Source: Nitratireductor luteus (lineage in GTDB: Bacteria > Pseudomonadota > Alphaproteobacteria > Rhizobiales > Rhizobiaceae). From it: a stretch of DNA of 64,000 nt. Shown here piece after piece: positions 55,312 to 64,000 of this stretch (position 1 is its first letter; the number at the start of each line of letters is the position of its first letter). The notes beneath the pieces were generated by a model that worked only from the letters and a program-made list of their open reading frames with translations, did no database searches and was not told the origin of the DNA. Location of the stretch: contig NZ_JAOANW010000016.1 in NCBI RefSeq assembly GCF_026162365.1, positions 1 to 64,000 of the forward strand, in the 5' to 3' direction. The translations under genes and the position numbers were made by a program.

Positions 55312-55989
55312 ATGACGGATCTGACTCTTATAAGCCATCACCTCTGCCCCTATGTGCAGCGAGCCGCCATCGCCCTTGTGGAAAAAGGTGCGCCCTTCGA
55401 GCGGGTCTACATCGACCTGTCAAACAAGCCCACCTGGTTTCTCACCCTGTCGCCGCTCGGCAAGGTGCCCGTACTACAAGTAATCCACGGCGATGGCCGC
55501 GAGACGGCGGTCTTCGAAAGTGCTGTGATCTGTGAATATATCGAGGAAACGCAGGCCGGCACGTCGCTGCACCCAGCCGATCCGCTGGAGCGCGCCCGGC
55601 ATCGCGCCTGGATCGAATTCGGCTCCGCTGTCCTTGGCGACATCTGGAACCTGGAAACGGCCACCGGGCCGGAGCGCTATCACGCCGCGCAGCAGCGCCT
55701 GACCGAAAAGTTCGGTCGGGTCGAGGCGGAACTGGCCGACGGTTCCTACTTTGCGGGCCCGGATTTCAGCCTGGTTGATGCCGCTTTCGCGCCGGTGTTT
55801 CGCTACTTCAATGTCTTCGATCAGCTGGCATCGCACGGCATATTCGACAAGACACCGAAAGTGCGTGCCTGGCGGTCTGCGTTGTCGGAACGGCCGAGCG
55901 TCATTCAAGCGGCAGCCGACGGCTACGAGGACCGCCTGCACGTTTTCCTGGCGGCACACGACGCCCATATTCTCAAGATCGCGGCGTGA
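55312..55989 (+). CDS. Glutathione S-transferase
   Basis: A 225-residue GST. The N-terminal thioredoxin-like domain has SHHLCPYVQRAAIAL with a catalytic-type cysteine-proline (residues 8-22) and the cis-proline loop GKVPVLQ. The C-terminal helical domain has FSLVDAAFAPVFRY. It resembles the omega/beta-type bacterial enzymes used for conjugation or deglutathionylation. It is divergent from a LysR gene. Confidence 0.92.
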   Translation: MTDLTLISHHLCPYVQRAAIALVEKGAPFERVYIDLSNKPTWFLTLSPLGKVPVLQVIHGDGRETAVFESAVICEYIEETQAGTSLHPADPLERARHRAWIEFGSAVLGDIWNLETATGPERYHAAQQRLTEKFGRVEAELADGSYFAGPDFSLVDAAFAPVFRYFNVFDQLASHGIFDKTPKVRAWRSALSERPSVIQAAADGYEDRLHVFLAAHDAHILKIAA

Positions 55990-56085
55990 GGCGCGCCTTG
56001 CAACGACACGCAATAGCTCCGGTCAAGGCGGACGTTATCCATGGCCCATGGTATGAATTGGATCGCTTGCCATCAGCGCGTTATA

Positions 56086-56104
56086 CTCTGTGTCGACTAC
56101 AGAG
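56086..56104 (+). promoter_or_regulatory. MerR-type operator of the broken metal regulator
   Basis: CTCTGT-N7-ACAGAG is an inverted repeat just downstream of TATACT, 14 bases before the former MerR start. The CTACAGAG form recalls operators of CadR/PbrR-type regulators. It remains intact although its regulator is broken. Confidence 0.5.
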
Positions 56105-56117
56105 ACGAGGATATCTC

Positions 56118-56370
56118 CGATGGCAGAGAACGCGAAGTCGCTCGAGGGCTCAAGCGGGCGGAATTGGCGAAGCGGACCGGCTGCAACCAGGAGGCCATTC
56201 GCTACTACGAGAATATCGGCCTGATACCCGCCCCGCCACGCACGCCATTTGCCGATCTCCGGGCGAAGATCGCTGACCTGAAGCGCATCGAAAGCGTCCT
56301 GGCCGCCACGGCAGCCAAATGCATGGGCAAGGGCGTGCCGGAATGTCCCGTACTGGAGGCGCTCGCATAA
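56118..56370 (+). pseudogene. MerR-family metal regulator, frameshifted and internally deleted
   Basis: The start MAENAKSLEG is in one frame and the continuing GLKRAELAKRTGCNQEA then IRYYENIGLIPAPPR in the next, so a single base has been lost around 56147. After APPRT the sequence jumps to [15 protein letters not shown] and the usual end ECPVLEALA. About 55 residues, comprising the rest of the winged helix and most of the dimer helix, are missing. Two sensing-type cysteines remain ([10 protein letters not shown]). It once controlled a metal-related gene, possibly the ynfA that follows with a TAATG junction. Confidence 0.72.
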
Positions 56371-56696
56371 TGACGGCGGCGGCGATCTACATAGGAGCTG
56401 CGCTTGCTGAAATCGCTGGATGCTTTGCATTCTGGGCGTGGATCCGGCACGGAAAATCCGCGGTCTGGCTAGCACCGGGAATGTTCAGCCTCGCCTTGTT
56501 CGCGTACCTCCTGACACGCATCGACAGCGATTTCGCCGGCCGGGCTTATGCCGCCTATGGAGGCGTGTATATAGCCGCCTCGCTTCTATGGCTCTTGAGT
56601 GTCGAGAGGCAAATTCCGGACCGATGGGATCTACTTGGTGCTGCAACTTGCCTCGTCGGTGCGGCGATTATTCTTTGGGGGCCCCGGGCCGGCTGA
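56370..56696 (+). CDS. YnfA/UPF0060 membrane protein
   Basis: A 108-residue protein with four membrane segments, starting [18 protein letters not shown] and containing [17 protein letters not shown] and ILWGPR. This matches the YnfA family, small-multidrug-resistance-like membrane proteins of uncertain function. The start shares its first base with the stop of the broken MerR gene (TAATG). It may still be expressed from the old MerR promoter. Confidence 0.88.
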   Translation: MTAAAIYIGAALAEIAGCFAFWAWIRHGKSAVWLAPGMFSLALFAYLLTRIDSDFAGRAYAAYGGVYIAASLLWLLSVERQIPDRWDLLGAATCLVGAAIILWGPRAG

Positions 56697-56708
56697 GAGG
56701 GGCATGTT

Positions 56709-59156
56709 TTATTGGGCCGAATTTCCCGTCGGCCACCCGACGCTGGTGATGGCATCGACGAAGATCGCGGGACGGTCGCCGATTGAATTCAGGAAAATAG
56801 CCGTCACGCTGACAGCCATCGCTGCCATCGCCCAGACCGGATAGAGGAGCCCGGTCGCCGCCAAAGGCACCCCTATGCCGTTGAACAGGAAGGCGATCGA
56901 TACATTCTGCAGCATCTTGCGGTACCCTAGCTGGCTGATCCGATAGGCATCGACAAGCGCCATGAGACGGGGGCCCAGAAGGATGATGTCCGCCGAGTCG
57001 ATCGCCGTGTCCGTGCCACTGCCCATGGCGATGCCGATATCGGCCTGCATGAGCGCCGGCGCATCGTTGATGCCGTCGCCGACCATCGCGACCCGGCCGC
57101 TCTTCTGGAACCAGCGTATAAGCTCAGCCTTTTGACCCGGGAGAATGCCCGCGAATACGTTGCTTATGCCGAGGACGGTCGCGATCCGTCTGGCGGTGCC
57201 TTCATTGTCGCCGGTGACGATACTCACCTCGAGCCCGATCTTGCGCAACTCTGCAACGGCATCCGCCGCATCCGCGCGCAGCGCATCTCCCAGCGCCAAA
57301 GCCCCGAGAAAGGAGCTGTCCTGGGCGACAGCGATCACCGTAAGGCCCGCCGCCTCGAGTTCCGCCAACCGGTCATCATAAGCCGACAGCCCTTCGACAT
57401 CGTTCTTCTCCAGAAGCGCGAGCTTGCCGGCCAGAACTTTGCCGTTTTCGGTTTCCGCGACAACTCCCATCCCGGGAATGGCTTCAAATTCCGCCACACC
57501 CGGCGGCGTCAGACCCCGCTCGAATGCGGCTTCCACGATAGCTTTCGCCAGAGGATGTTCCGAAGCACCTTCCGCCGCCGCGGCGACAGCCAGTACCCGG
57601 TCTTCTTCTCCAGCCGCGGCAACGATCTCGCGTACCACCGGCTTGCCTTCGGTCAGCGTGCCGGTCTTGTCGAGAACCACATGACCCACGAGCCGATAGC
57701 CCTGAAACGCCTCGCCCGTCCGCATCAGAATGCCTTGTTCCGCCGCCTGGGCAGCACCGCGCACGATTGCAAGCGGCGCCGAAATGCCGACGGCACAGGG
57801 ATAACCCATGACCAAAACGCTGAGACCGGCGAACACCGCGCGTTCAAGGTGGCTTTCCATGCCGAACAACAAGGGCCCAAGCATCCAGCCGACAAAGGCG
57901 AGGGCCGATATGGTCAGCACCGTTGGCGTGTAGACGCGCAGCACCCGGTCGACCAGATGCATGATTCCGGGCTTCAGCGCCCGCGAGATTTCCACCTCGC
58001 GCACGACCCGCTGCAGGAAAGTCTCCTCGCCCACCACCTGCGCCCGGATCAGCAATGTCCCGGTGCCGTTCATGGCTCCGCTCGTCACCCCGTCGCCTAC
58101 CCTCTTCTCGACCGGAATCGGCTCCCCGGTTACGAGCGACTCGTCGACTGCTGAGCGACCGTCCTCCACCTCGCCGTCTACCGGGATACGCTCGCCGGGC
58201 CGGATGCGGACGAGGTCGCCGACTGTGACCGTTTCAAGCGCAACCTCCATTTCCTGCCCCTCCCGCAGAATGCGCGCCCGATCGGGCTGGAGGTCGAGCA
58301 ACCGCCGGACCGTCTGGGAGCTTCGCGTCTTAACGATGAGCGACAGCCATTCGGAAAAGATGTGATAGGTGGCGACCATTACGGCGACAGCAAAGAATGC
58401 CGCCGTTGGATAGTCCGGCCGGTTGAGAACGAACCCGATGACACCCCCTGCAATGCCTGCGAAAGCGGCGCATTCGAGCAGGACATGCTGGTTCAGGATG
58501 CCTCTGCGCAACGCCTGGACAGCCATGCGCAAAATGTGGCGCGCGACGATGAATACGAGAACGAACGCCATTCCCGCCGCTATCCAGGGTATCGCGGAGC
58601 CAAGCCCTACATGCTCGCGCAGGAAGAGCAGACCGAAGGAAACCACGCCGATCCCCGCCGCCCCAAGAAGAGCGATGCCAAGCCCGCTCGACCTGAGCAC
58701 CAGGAAAACCGCTGCGACGAGACTGATGCCGACAACGGCAGGCAGCAACGCCGACAACGGCCCGCTCGGCTCCGAAACCAGGGCGATCGCCAAAAGGCTG
58801 AAGACGATGGCGGCCAGAAACCGGCGGCCCTCTCGTACAAGCATACGCTCCTCTTCCTCGAAGGGCCGGGTCTTGCGCGGATCGGAGACCGTGTAGCCGA
58901 TATCCTTGAGCGTCTTGAGCAGATCCACGGGTCGCACCACCTCCGGATCGTACTCCACAAGGGCCTGCTCGTGCGTCAGGCTGACCGCCACTTTGTCGAC
59001 ACCGGGCTTGCGTCCGAGCGCCTTTTCGATGGTGCCCGTGCAGAGAGAGCAGTGCAGACCGCCGATCCGTGCACGCAAACGAGCCCTGCCTTCACGGGAA
59101 GCGCGCTCCTCCGTCCAGAGTTCTGCTTTTGCTGCGGCCGTGGATTGCGCGCTCAT
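56709..59156 (-). CDS. P1B-type metal-transporting ATPase with Y-P-C motif
   Basis: An 815-residue pump. An N-terminal metal-binding domain has GLHCSLC near residue 35. The phosphorylation site is DKTGTLT, the hinge is GDGINDAP, and the SEHPLA nucleotide-site motif is present. The membrane metal site, normally CPC, SPC or TPC, reads GYPCAVG here. It is the last gene of the MerR-HMA operon and should export a soft metal ion from the cytoplasm. The start at 59156 (MSAQSTAAA) was chosen because residues upstream are not conserved-looking. Mercury is inferred only from the regulator. Confidence 0.9.
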   Translation of the reverse strand: MSAQSTAAAKAELWTEERASREGRARLRARIGGLHCSLCTGTIEKALGRKPGVDKVAVSLTHEQALVEYDPEVVRPVDLLKTLKDIGYTVSDPRKTRPFEEEERMLVREGRRFLAAIVFSLLAIALVSEPSGPLSALLPAVVGISLVAAVFLVLRSSGLGIALLGAAGIGVVSFGLLFLREHVGLGSAIPWIAAGMAFVLVFIVARHILRMAVQALRRGILNQHVLLECAAFAGIAGGVIGFVLNRPDYPTAAFFAVAVMVATYHIFSEWLSLIVKTRSSQTVRRLLDLQPDRARILREGQEMEVALETVTVGDLVRIRPGERIPVDGEVEDGRSAVDESLVTGEPIPVEKRVGDGVTSGAMNGTGTLLIRAQVVGEETFLQRVVREVEISRALKPGIMHLVDRVLRVYTPTVLTISALAFVGWMLGPLLFGMESHLERAVFAGLSVLVMGYPCAVGISAPLAIVRGAAQAAEQGILMRTGEAFQGYRLVGHVVLDKTGTLTEGKPVVREIVAAAGEEDRVLAVAAAAEGASEHPLAKAIVEAAFERGLTPPGVAEFEAIPGMGVVAETENGKVLAGKLALLEKNDVEGLSAYDDRLAELEAAGLTVIAVAQDSSFLGALALGDALRADAADAVAELRKIGLEVSIVTGDNEGTARRIATVLGISNVFAGILPGQKAELIRWFQKSGRVAMVGDGINDAPALMQADIGIAMGSGTDTAIDSADIILLGPRLMALVDAYRISQLGYRKMLQNVSIAFLFNGIGVPLAATGLLYPVWAMAAMAVSVTAIFLNSIGDRPAIFVDAITSVGWPTGNSAQ

Positions 59157-59251
59157 GGCTGCCCTCATCCTCGCCTGATGTTTCGGGCAAGGATCATGCC
59201 CTCCGTATCGGGGTGCGGAGTCAAGTCCGGGATAAATCCCTTTCGGTCGTA

Positions 59252-59929
59252 TCAGGTGGTGGGCTGGAGCGTAACGAACAGGCCGAACCAGATAGACCAG
59301 GCGCCAAGCAGGACCATGAGCACGCCGGTCCAGAAAGGCAGGCGGCGCGACAGGCCCGCGACACGGTCGAGCAGGCGCCGTGCCTCCGGCACGATCACCG
59401 CCGCCGCGATCGGCAGCGATAGCGCCAAACCGAAAAGGCCGAGCGAAAGGAAACCGTACCTCGGATTGCCGCCAGCACCGCCGACTGCCGCCGTGCCTAA
59501 CAGAACGAACAGAAGCGGAGCCGCGCAAGCCGGAATGTTCAGCCCGAAAAGAACCCCGAGGCCGGCCGACCCGCCTTTCCCGGAAATCCAGGACAGGCGC
59601 GGCCCCAGCGTCGTCATGAACATTCCGGCGCGGCCCGTCAAATAGACGATGCCGATGCCCGCATAGAGCCAGCCAAGCAGAAGCCAGCCCGCCTTTTGGA
59701 GCGGAAGGAAAGCAGCGCCCGCCACGACGGCTAACATGCCGAGCAAGCCGATGACAAACGCGCGTGTGACCATGAAGATGCAGACCTGTAGAACCTTCGA
59801 TGCGCCGTCGCGCCCTTCCAAAACCTTGAGAAACACCAACGTCGAGCCGATGGAGCATGGCTCGATGAAGCCGAACAGGCCAAGCCCGATCGGCAGCACA
59901 ACGAGGTTCAGAAGTTCGGGTGCCGTCAT
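59252..59929 (-). CDS. CcdA/DsbD-like membrane protein
   Basis: A 225-residue protein with six membrane segments. Two cysteine motifs, [10 protein letters not shown] near residue 23 and IPACAAPLL near residue 133, face each other as in CcdA, the thiol-electron carrier across the membrane. It overlaps the MerR-HMA stop by an ATGA, so it belongs to the metal operon. It may move electrons or the metal itself between thiols, perhaps acting in place of MerT. Confidence 0.85.
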   Translation of the reverse strand: MTAPELLNLVVLPIGLGLFGFIEPCSIGSTLVFLKVLEGRDGASKVLQVCIFMVTRAFVIGLLGMLAVVAGAAFLPLQKAGWLLLGWLYAGIGIVYLTGRAGMFMTTLGPRLSWISGKGGSAGLGVLFGLNIPACAAPLLFVLLGTAAVGGAGGNPRYGFLSLGLFGLALSLPIAAAVIVPEARRLLDRVAGLSRRLPFWTGVLMVLLGAWSIWFGLFVTLQPTT

Positions 59930-60627
59930 TCGGCAGGCGTCGACGCCGAATATCCGGCGCGCTCGACGACTTTCACCAGCCGTCCGGGTTCCGTCACAGT
60001 GGAATCGTACAGAATACGCGCCTTTGCTTCCTCAAGTGACAGTGCGGCCGTTTGAACGCCCTCCTCAAGTTCGAGCAGCGACTTGACCGTCTCGGTACAG
60101 CCGGCACAGTGCATTCCCGAAATGGACAGAACGAGCGTTTTCATCGAACCGCTTGGTTGCGCCTTCGTTTGCTTGCGCCTGACTTTTACCTGCTGCGGCG
60201 CGCCTTGCGAGCCCTGGCTGCCGAAAGCATCGAGGATGGTGCAAGCGACCGTGGGTCCCTTGCCGGGACATGCCGCTATCAGGGTTTGCAGCGCCTGGCA
60301 GATGGCTTCGAGGCGACGGGTTTTCTCCATCACGTCATCGAGTTTGGCTTGTGCCTGCGCGCGTACGGCCGCGCAGTCGGCACCGGGGGCGGTGCGCAAG
60401 GAGAGCAGTTCCCTGGTCTCCCGCAACGTGAAGCCCAGTTCCTGGGCTTGCCGAATGAATCTGATGCGCTCCACCGTTTCAGGAGCGTAATACCGAAAGC
60501 CCCGTTGCGGCTTCCGAGGTTGCGCGATCAGGCCCTTGCGCTCGTAAAAACGCACGGTCTCAACCCCGACACCGGCCGCCTCGGCCAGCACTCCGATAGT
60601 CATCGACGCTTGAGGAGTTGGTCTCAT
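59926..60627 (-). CDS. MerR regulator fused to a MerP-like HMA domain
   Basis: A 233-residue fusion. Residues 9-130 are a MerR regulator ([20 protein letters not shown], then the dimer helix) with Cys85, Cys120 and Cys129. The intervals, 35 and 9, equal those of the mercury-binding C82, C117, C126 of classical MerR. A linker of basic residues (about 146-156) leads to an HMA domain, residues 163-230, with GMHCAGC (Cys174, Cys177). The start at 60627 lies directly at the predicted transcription start, so the message is probably leaderless. A second candidate start is 24 bases downstream (MTIGVLA). Confidence 0.88.
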   Translation of the reverse strand: MRPTPQASMTIGVLAEAAGVGVETVRFYERKGLIAQPRKPQRGFRYYAPETVERIRFIRQAQELGFTLRETRELLSLRTAPGADCAAVRAQAQAKLDDVMEKTRRLEAICQALQTLIAACPGKGPTVACTILDAFGSQGSQGAPQQVKVRRKQTKAQPSGSMKTLVLSISGMHCAGCTETVKSLLELEEGVQTAALSLEEAKARILYDSTVTEPGRLVKVVERAGYSASTPAE

Positions 60628-60666
60628 GGTACGGAGTATAGACTCCGTACCATGATACGGAGTCAA
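60628..60666 (-). promoter_or_regulatory. mer-type operator/promoter
   Basis: On the minus strand, -35 TTGACT (60666-60661) and -10 TATACT (60640-60635) are separated by 20 bases (19 if CTATAC is used), the long spacer of MerR promoters. The operator ACTCCGTA-N6-TACGGAGT (60663-60642) fills the spacer and nearly matches the Tn501 mer operator. A third half-site makes a second inverted repeat, GGTACGGAGT-N4-ACTCCGTACC, reaching the start codon at 60627. MerR binding there would both activate and repress. Confidence 0.85.
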
Positions 60667-60734
60667 CTACAGCCGGCGATTATGCTGGCGCATGGAAAAG
60701 CGCCAGTCCATACGGCAGACGCCACGCCCGTGGG

Positions 60735-61496
60735 TCAGGGCATCATTTCTCTGATCTTGTAGGCAACCTCGGTGCGGTTGGTCGCATTCAGCTTTTTCAT
60801 GATGTTGCGGATATGGACCTTGACCGTACTTTCGCAGAGCTGCAGTTCATAGGCGATAATCTTGTTTGCCTTTCCGCGCTGCAATGCCTCGGCGACCTCC
60901 GCCTCGCGCCCCGTGAAAAGACTGCCAAGCCTGGCCGCGCGATTGGACGTCGAGTTGATGGCGTCGCGCATGGCGAGAACGCCGCTGGCAGGCACGAACG
61001 CCCCGCCCGCACGCGCCAAGAGGATTGCCCCCACCGCCACGTCAATACTCACACTGCTGGGAATGTAGCCCCGCGCCCCGCAATCGAGCGCCTTCAGAAT
61101 CTGCCCGAGATCATCCGTATCGGCGAGTACAACGACGGGCTTGTCTTCGAACTCCTCAGCAAGGTCGTGTATCTCCCCGCTGACCGCCGGATCCGCGATC
61201 TTCCTGCTACCGACGATAAAGAGCACCGCTGACGGTTCCCGCGGGTCGCCGCTCTCCTGCCACTCTTCTGCGGACCCGACCGCGACGACATCCATGGCCG
61301 GATTCTGGGCACTCAGGCTGTGCGCCAGACACTCCCGGTCGAGCACACGGGGGTCGATCAGGAGGACAAGATCGCGCACTACCTCCTGACCGGAAACGCT
61401 CTCTGTTTTGTACTTTCCGGCTTTCGCGAACGCCCCTGGTAAATTCGTTACCCGCTTGAGGCCTGAATCTTGTGCAGTCGCGCTCCTGAGTTCCAT
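60735..61496 (-). CDS. LuxR-type regulator with degenerate receiver domain
   Basis: A 253-residue protein. Residues about 40-160 form a receiver-like domain, but where a phosphorylated aspartate is expected the sequence reads AVLFIVGSRK, with no aspartate, so it is probably phosphorylation-independent. The C-terminal helix-turn-helix (LFTGREAEVAEALQ then ESTVKVHIRNIMKKL, residues 190-245) is of the LuxR/FixJ type. It is a single regulator with no adjacent histidine kinase, possibly controlling surface or exopolysaccharide traits; target unknown. Confidence 0.85.
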   Translation of the reverse strand: MELRSATAQDSGLKRVTNLPGAFAKAGKYKTESVSGQEVVRDLVLLIDPRVLDRECLAHSLSAQNPAMDVVAVGSAEEWQESGDPREPSAVLFIVGSRKIADPAVSGEIHDLAEEFEDKPVVVLADTDDLGQILKALDCGARGYIPSSVSIDVAVGAILLARAGGAFVPASGVLAMRDAINSTSNRAARLGSLFTGREAEVAEALQRGKANKIIAYELQLCESTVKVHIRNIMKKLNATNRTEVAYKIREMMP

Positions 61497-62351
61497 TGCA
61501 CCACTCCCCTGACTGGTTATTCACACGCCAGTACTAATCAGCGCAGCCGCAACTCGCGATATTTGCGGCTCTCCCGAACTTCCGTTTCTGCTTTTTGGCG
61601 GAGGACTCACTCCGCATGCCCCGGTTCCAGATCAATCTTTGCCAACTACTAAGATGAGTACGTGCCCAATATAGCACATACAAATTTCGTTAGGCATCTG
61701 TCCCAAGGTGGTAGAGTCTCGTGCAAAACGAGTAGCCATGAAACTGTAGAATTGGATGCCCATGGTGTGCTCGATATTTCACCGTTCAGTCTCGACTTCT
61801 TCACGAAACAGAATCGCGCAAAAGTTGACTTATTACCTCTACTAGCAACCACTTACTGAACTGATTCCCTTCGGCGACAGGTGCTCCGTGGTCGGGCGCA
61901 AAACCTTGATGAGATTAGCCAAAAACCTCGCCCCCATCGGTGAGGGGAAGGAGATAGTGAGGCTGAAGCGCACGATCGGCGCGAACGCTGGCGCCATTCG
62001 GAGAGGTTGCAGATTATCAATCTCCCCGAATTGTCCGCAAGTGAAGCCTGCTCGGCAAGAAAGACGCGGTTATCGGGAAGATGGCGAAACCGCGACCAGG
62101 GCTACCTTCCTTCACCCAGGGCACAGCCAGAAACGCATCAAATTGACTAGGCCAAGTGCCCCCATACACTCACCAGATGAGGTGCTAATACCTATGCGCC
62201 GGAATCTTCGTCCGATATACTGGCTGCATCAATCGAATGCGGCTCTATGAATTGTCCTCCCGACATGCAAATCGGATTCTGCAGACGGGCGAGTGCCATT
62301 CGGTTTCGTGACTACATATCTCCTCATTTCTTTCAAAAAAACCGTCGCACA
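61497..62351. other. Long intergenic region without a convincing gene
   Basis: About 850 bases separate the LuxR-type gene from the next rightward gene. The stretch is more AT-rich than its neighbours. Two short rightward frames (65 residues at 61662-61859 and 120 residues at 61888-62250) lack ribosome-binding sites and recognisable content. A GTGC-N8-GCAC repeat lies around 61662. It presumably holds the regulator's promoter on the left and that of the downstream gene on the right; I see no other structure. Confidence 0.4.
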
Positions 62352-63473
62352 ATGATGGACTCTGTGTTCGAGCAGCAGATGCGAAAAATGACCCAACGCA
62401 AGCATGTGCGAACAGAGCATGAATACGCAATGTGGTACGCTGGCAATTCCCAAAGAGCGATCGCACGAGCTGACATGCCTCGGGTCCTGTCGCTCATCCG
62501 GAGAAACGTCGACAACTTTGCATTGAATCTCTCCGGGCTGCACGTTGTGGCTCCGGCAACGAGAGGATACCAGGCGGCCATGGCAACGCTCGCACTTCTC
62601 GCGGGAGCAGCCAGTGTGACGGCCATCACACGTCCCTCTAACCGGTATCATTCCGCCGAGGAAGCGGCCGATACCACCCTGTCGCTGGCATCGCTTGCCG
62701 GAGTCCATGCCGGCCTCAGGGTCAGCGAGCGGATCGACCACCTGACCTGCCGCAGCACAAACCTTCTCGTCAGCAGCGGCCCCACGGGGCCCGTTACACG
62801 CTCGATCATCGAGCGGCTGCCCCGGCCGTCGGTCATAGCGACGATGCATGAGGCGTGGATGCTGTTGAAGGGGGAGATAGATATCATGGCGTGCCAGGAA
62901 CATCAGGTTCCCATCTCCGCCGTCAACGAGTCCCGTCCCGCGATCGGTGGCGCCGACTATCAGCCCGCCCTGTGTCTCAAGCTTCTCGAAGCTGCCGGCG
63001 TTGCGATTGTCGGCGCCACTGTTGCGCTCATCTGCGGCAACCCCTTGGCCCGCAACCTCGAGGAGGGCATGCAGGCGGCCGGAGTAAAGGTGGTCGTATT
63101 CCCCAATCCAAGCACGATGTTCACGCATTCCTGGGACGCCATCGTGCTGGCGCAACGGCCAACCGATCAACCGAGCCTCGGCATCCGCGACCTCGGACGC
63201 ATCGCCGAGGCCGCTCCCAACGCTACCATCATCCAATATTGGGGAGACATCGACCGCAAGGCAGCGCACTATTTCGGGCTTGAGGTCTGGCCGCCCCGCG
63301 CGCCCGGCAAGGGGCAGATGGGAATGCCGCTGGAGGCACTGGGGCCGGCGCCGACGGTGCGCCTCCTCGCCGGGGCGCTCAAGGCAGCGGAGCTGGTTCT
63401 GGCCGGGGGCGTCACCGGCCACGGTGGCGTAGCGCAGTTGCTCAACTTCTCCGATTGGTCCCACGAGTCCTGA
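62352..63473 (+). CDS. Unrecognised Rossmann-like protein
   Basis: A 373-residue protein from the ATG at 62352; an in-frame ATG 35 codons upstream gives a less convincing leader. It has no signal or membrane segments. The middle reads PISAVNESRPAIGGADYQ, then AIVGATVALICGNPLAR and VKVVVFPNPS, a Rossmann-like beta-alpha-beta unit faintly like the NAD domain of S-adenosylhomocysteine hydrolase. The catalytic residues of that enzyme are not visible. It may bind a nucleotide or SAM-like ligand. Function unknown. Confidence 0.65.
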   Translation: MMDSVFEQQMRKMTQRKHVRTEHEYAMWYAGNSQRAIARADMPRVLSLIRRNVDNFALNLSGLHVVAPATRGYQAAMATLALLAGAASVTAITRPSNRYHSAEEAADTTLSLASLAGVHAGLRVSERIDHLTCRSTNLLVSSGPTGPVTRSIIERLPRPSVIATMHEAWMLLKGEIDIMACQEHQVPISAVNESRPAIGGADYQPALCLKLLEAAGVAIVGATVALICGNPLARNLEEGMQAAGVKVVVFPNPSTMFTHSWDAIVLAQRPTDQPSLGIRDLGRIAEAAPNATIIQYWGDIDRKAAHYFGLEVWPPRAPGKGQMGMPLEALGPAPTVRLLAGALKAAELVLAGGVTGHGGVAQLLNFSDWSHES

Positions 63474-63512
63474 TCGCCAGGACAAACGCATCACGTCTCA
63501 CGCCTCTCTTTC

Positions 63513-64000
63513 TCAATGAAAATCCCGAGATTTCGGCATGATGCGCACATTGCGCGGGTGGCCATGGCGGGACGCCGTCTGGGAACTTGGCGCCTCGTCA
63601 GCATCGACGGCCGACAGCCGGTCGAGCTCGCCCGTCCGGTCATGGACGGCGGTTGCCATCAGGTGCACCACGTTTTGCTTGCTTTTTTGCACCCGTCCTT
63701 CCACCAGCGCCAGCCGCGCAGACATGATCGGCCGGCGAAAACGCTCGAAACGGCGCGCCCAGATGAGCGCGTTGGCAATGCCCGTCTCATCCTCCAGCGT
63801 CATGAAGATGGCCTTGCCGTTGCCCGGCCGCTGGCGCACCAGGACGATGCCCGCGACACGCGCCCAGGCGCCATCGGGAAGAGCCGACAGGCCCGCGCAA
63901 CTGACGATGCCCTCGCGCTCGAAAAACGACCGCAGGAACTGCATCGGATGGGCCTTCAGCGAAAGCCGGATCGTCTGGTAATCGGCGACCACATGCTCCG
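63513..64000 (-). CDS. dnaE2: Error-prone DNA polymerase DnaE2, C-terminal part (runs off right edge)
   Basis: The last 162 residues of a large polymerase. EHVVADYQTIRLSLKAHPMQ leads into an OB-fold with AGIVLVRQRPGNGKAIFMTLE and ends HPRNVRIMPKSRDFH, the typical DnaE2 C-terminus. The frame continues to the window edge. DnaE2 is the damage-inducible C-family polymerase, usually made with ImuA and ImuB from a LexA-controlled cassette; those genes would lie to the right. Confidence 0.92.
   Translation of the reverse strand, partial: EHVVADYQTIRLSLKAHPMQFLRSFFEREGIVSCAGLSALPDGAWARVAGIVLVRQRPGNGKAIFMTLEDETGIANALIWARRFERFRRPIMSARLALVEGRVQKSKQNVVHLMATAVHDRTGELDRLSAVDADEAPSSQTASRHGHPRNVRIMPKSRDFH

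Noticed and set aside
58362..59645. A 427-residue plus-strand frame
   Set aside because: Antisense to the P1B ATPase and CcdA-like genes, with charged low-complexity content typical of shadow frames.
61662..61859. 65-residue frame in the long intergenic region
   Set aside because: No ribosome-binding site, no conserved features, and the flanking bases look like regulatory DNA.

Overview
The window is GC-rich chromosomal DNA, densely packed with genes. It looks like an alphaproteobacterium of the order Hyphomicrobiales (Rhizobiales; a Mesorhizobium/Nitratireductor/Chelativorans-like soil or marine heterotroph). The reasons are the many TRAP, tripartite-tricarboxylate and ABC uptake systems, a groESL operon with a CIRCE-like operator, the glutathione-dependent formaldehyde pathway, an ALDH7-type lysine-catabolism dehydrogenase, and the tail of an error-prone DnaE2 polymerase. 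Species is not assignable from sequence alone. I saw no rRNA, tRNA or CRISPR array.

Layout. 1-1190: a decayed strip with the N-terminus of an IS5-like transposase running off the left edge, a gene apparently cut short beside it, and remnants of two pseudogenes. 1194-2587: FetAB-type ABC exporter. 2765-9216: one tightly coupled minus-strand operon (LysR, flavin monooxygenase, two AhpD/CMD-type proteins, TRAP transporter). 9442-11964: two small conserved proteins and groESL. 12090-19449: BMP-type nucleoside/nucleobase ABC transporter with an amidase and a CodA-like deaminase. 19526-30447: a polyol/ketose regulon (ribose-type ABC importer, PfkB kinase, GatZ on one strand; SorC regulator, LacD aldolase, ROK kinase, P-loop kinase, L-xylulose-reductase-like SDR and polyol dehydrogenase on the other), held together by two copies of a 16-bp operator. 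30659-35280: GntR, TRAP transporter and L-idonate-type dehydrogenase. 35317-38336: ALDH7 with its LysR regulator and remnants of an aminotransferase and an FAD oxidase. 38392-42163: formaldehyde detoxification and an alanine/glycine symporter. 42409-47529: an ECF sigma/anti-sigma operon ending in a methyltransferase fused to a membrane domain, then a second methyltransferase, a periplasmic cupin and an AraC regulator. 47645-55989: rhamnose mutarotase, a DUF3179 protein, a TctCBA/KdgD/GntR sugar-acid module, LysR and a glutathione transferase. 56118-60666: metal functions: a broken MerR gene, YnfA, and a mer-like operon (MerR-HMA fusion, CcdA-like protein, P1B ATPase). 60735-64000: a LuxR-type regulator with a degenerate receiver domain, an unrecognised Rossmann-like protein and DnaE2.

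The most interesting item is the mer-like operon at 56709-60666. Its regulator has the three mercury-binding cysteines of MerR with exactly the classical spacing, sits behind a near-classical mer operator/promoter, appears to be translated from a leaderless transcript, and is fused to a MerP-like domain. The operon holds no mercuric reductase; instead it encodes a CcdA-like membrane protein and a P-type ATPase with an unusual Y-P-C motif. It could be a reductase-independent mercury (or lead/cadmium) export system. Second in interest are the SorC-operator polyol regulon and the ECF-controlled methyltransferase/membrane fusion.
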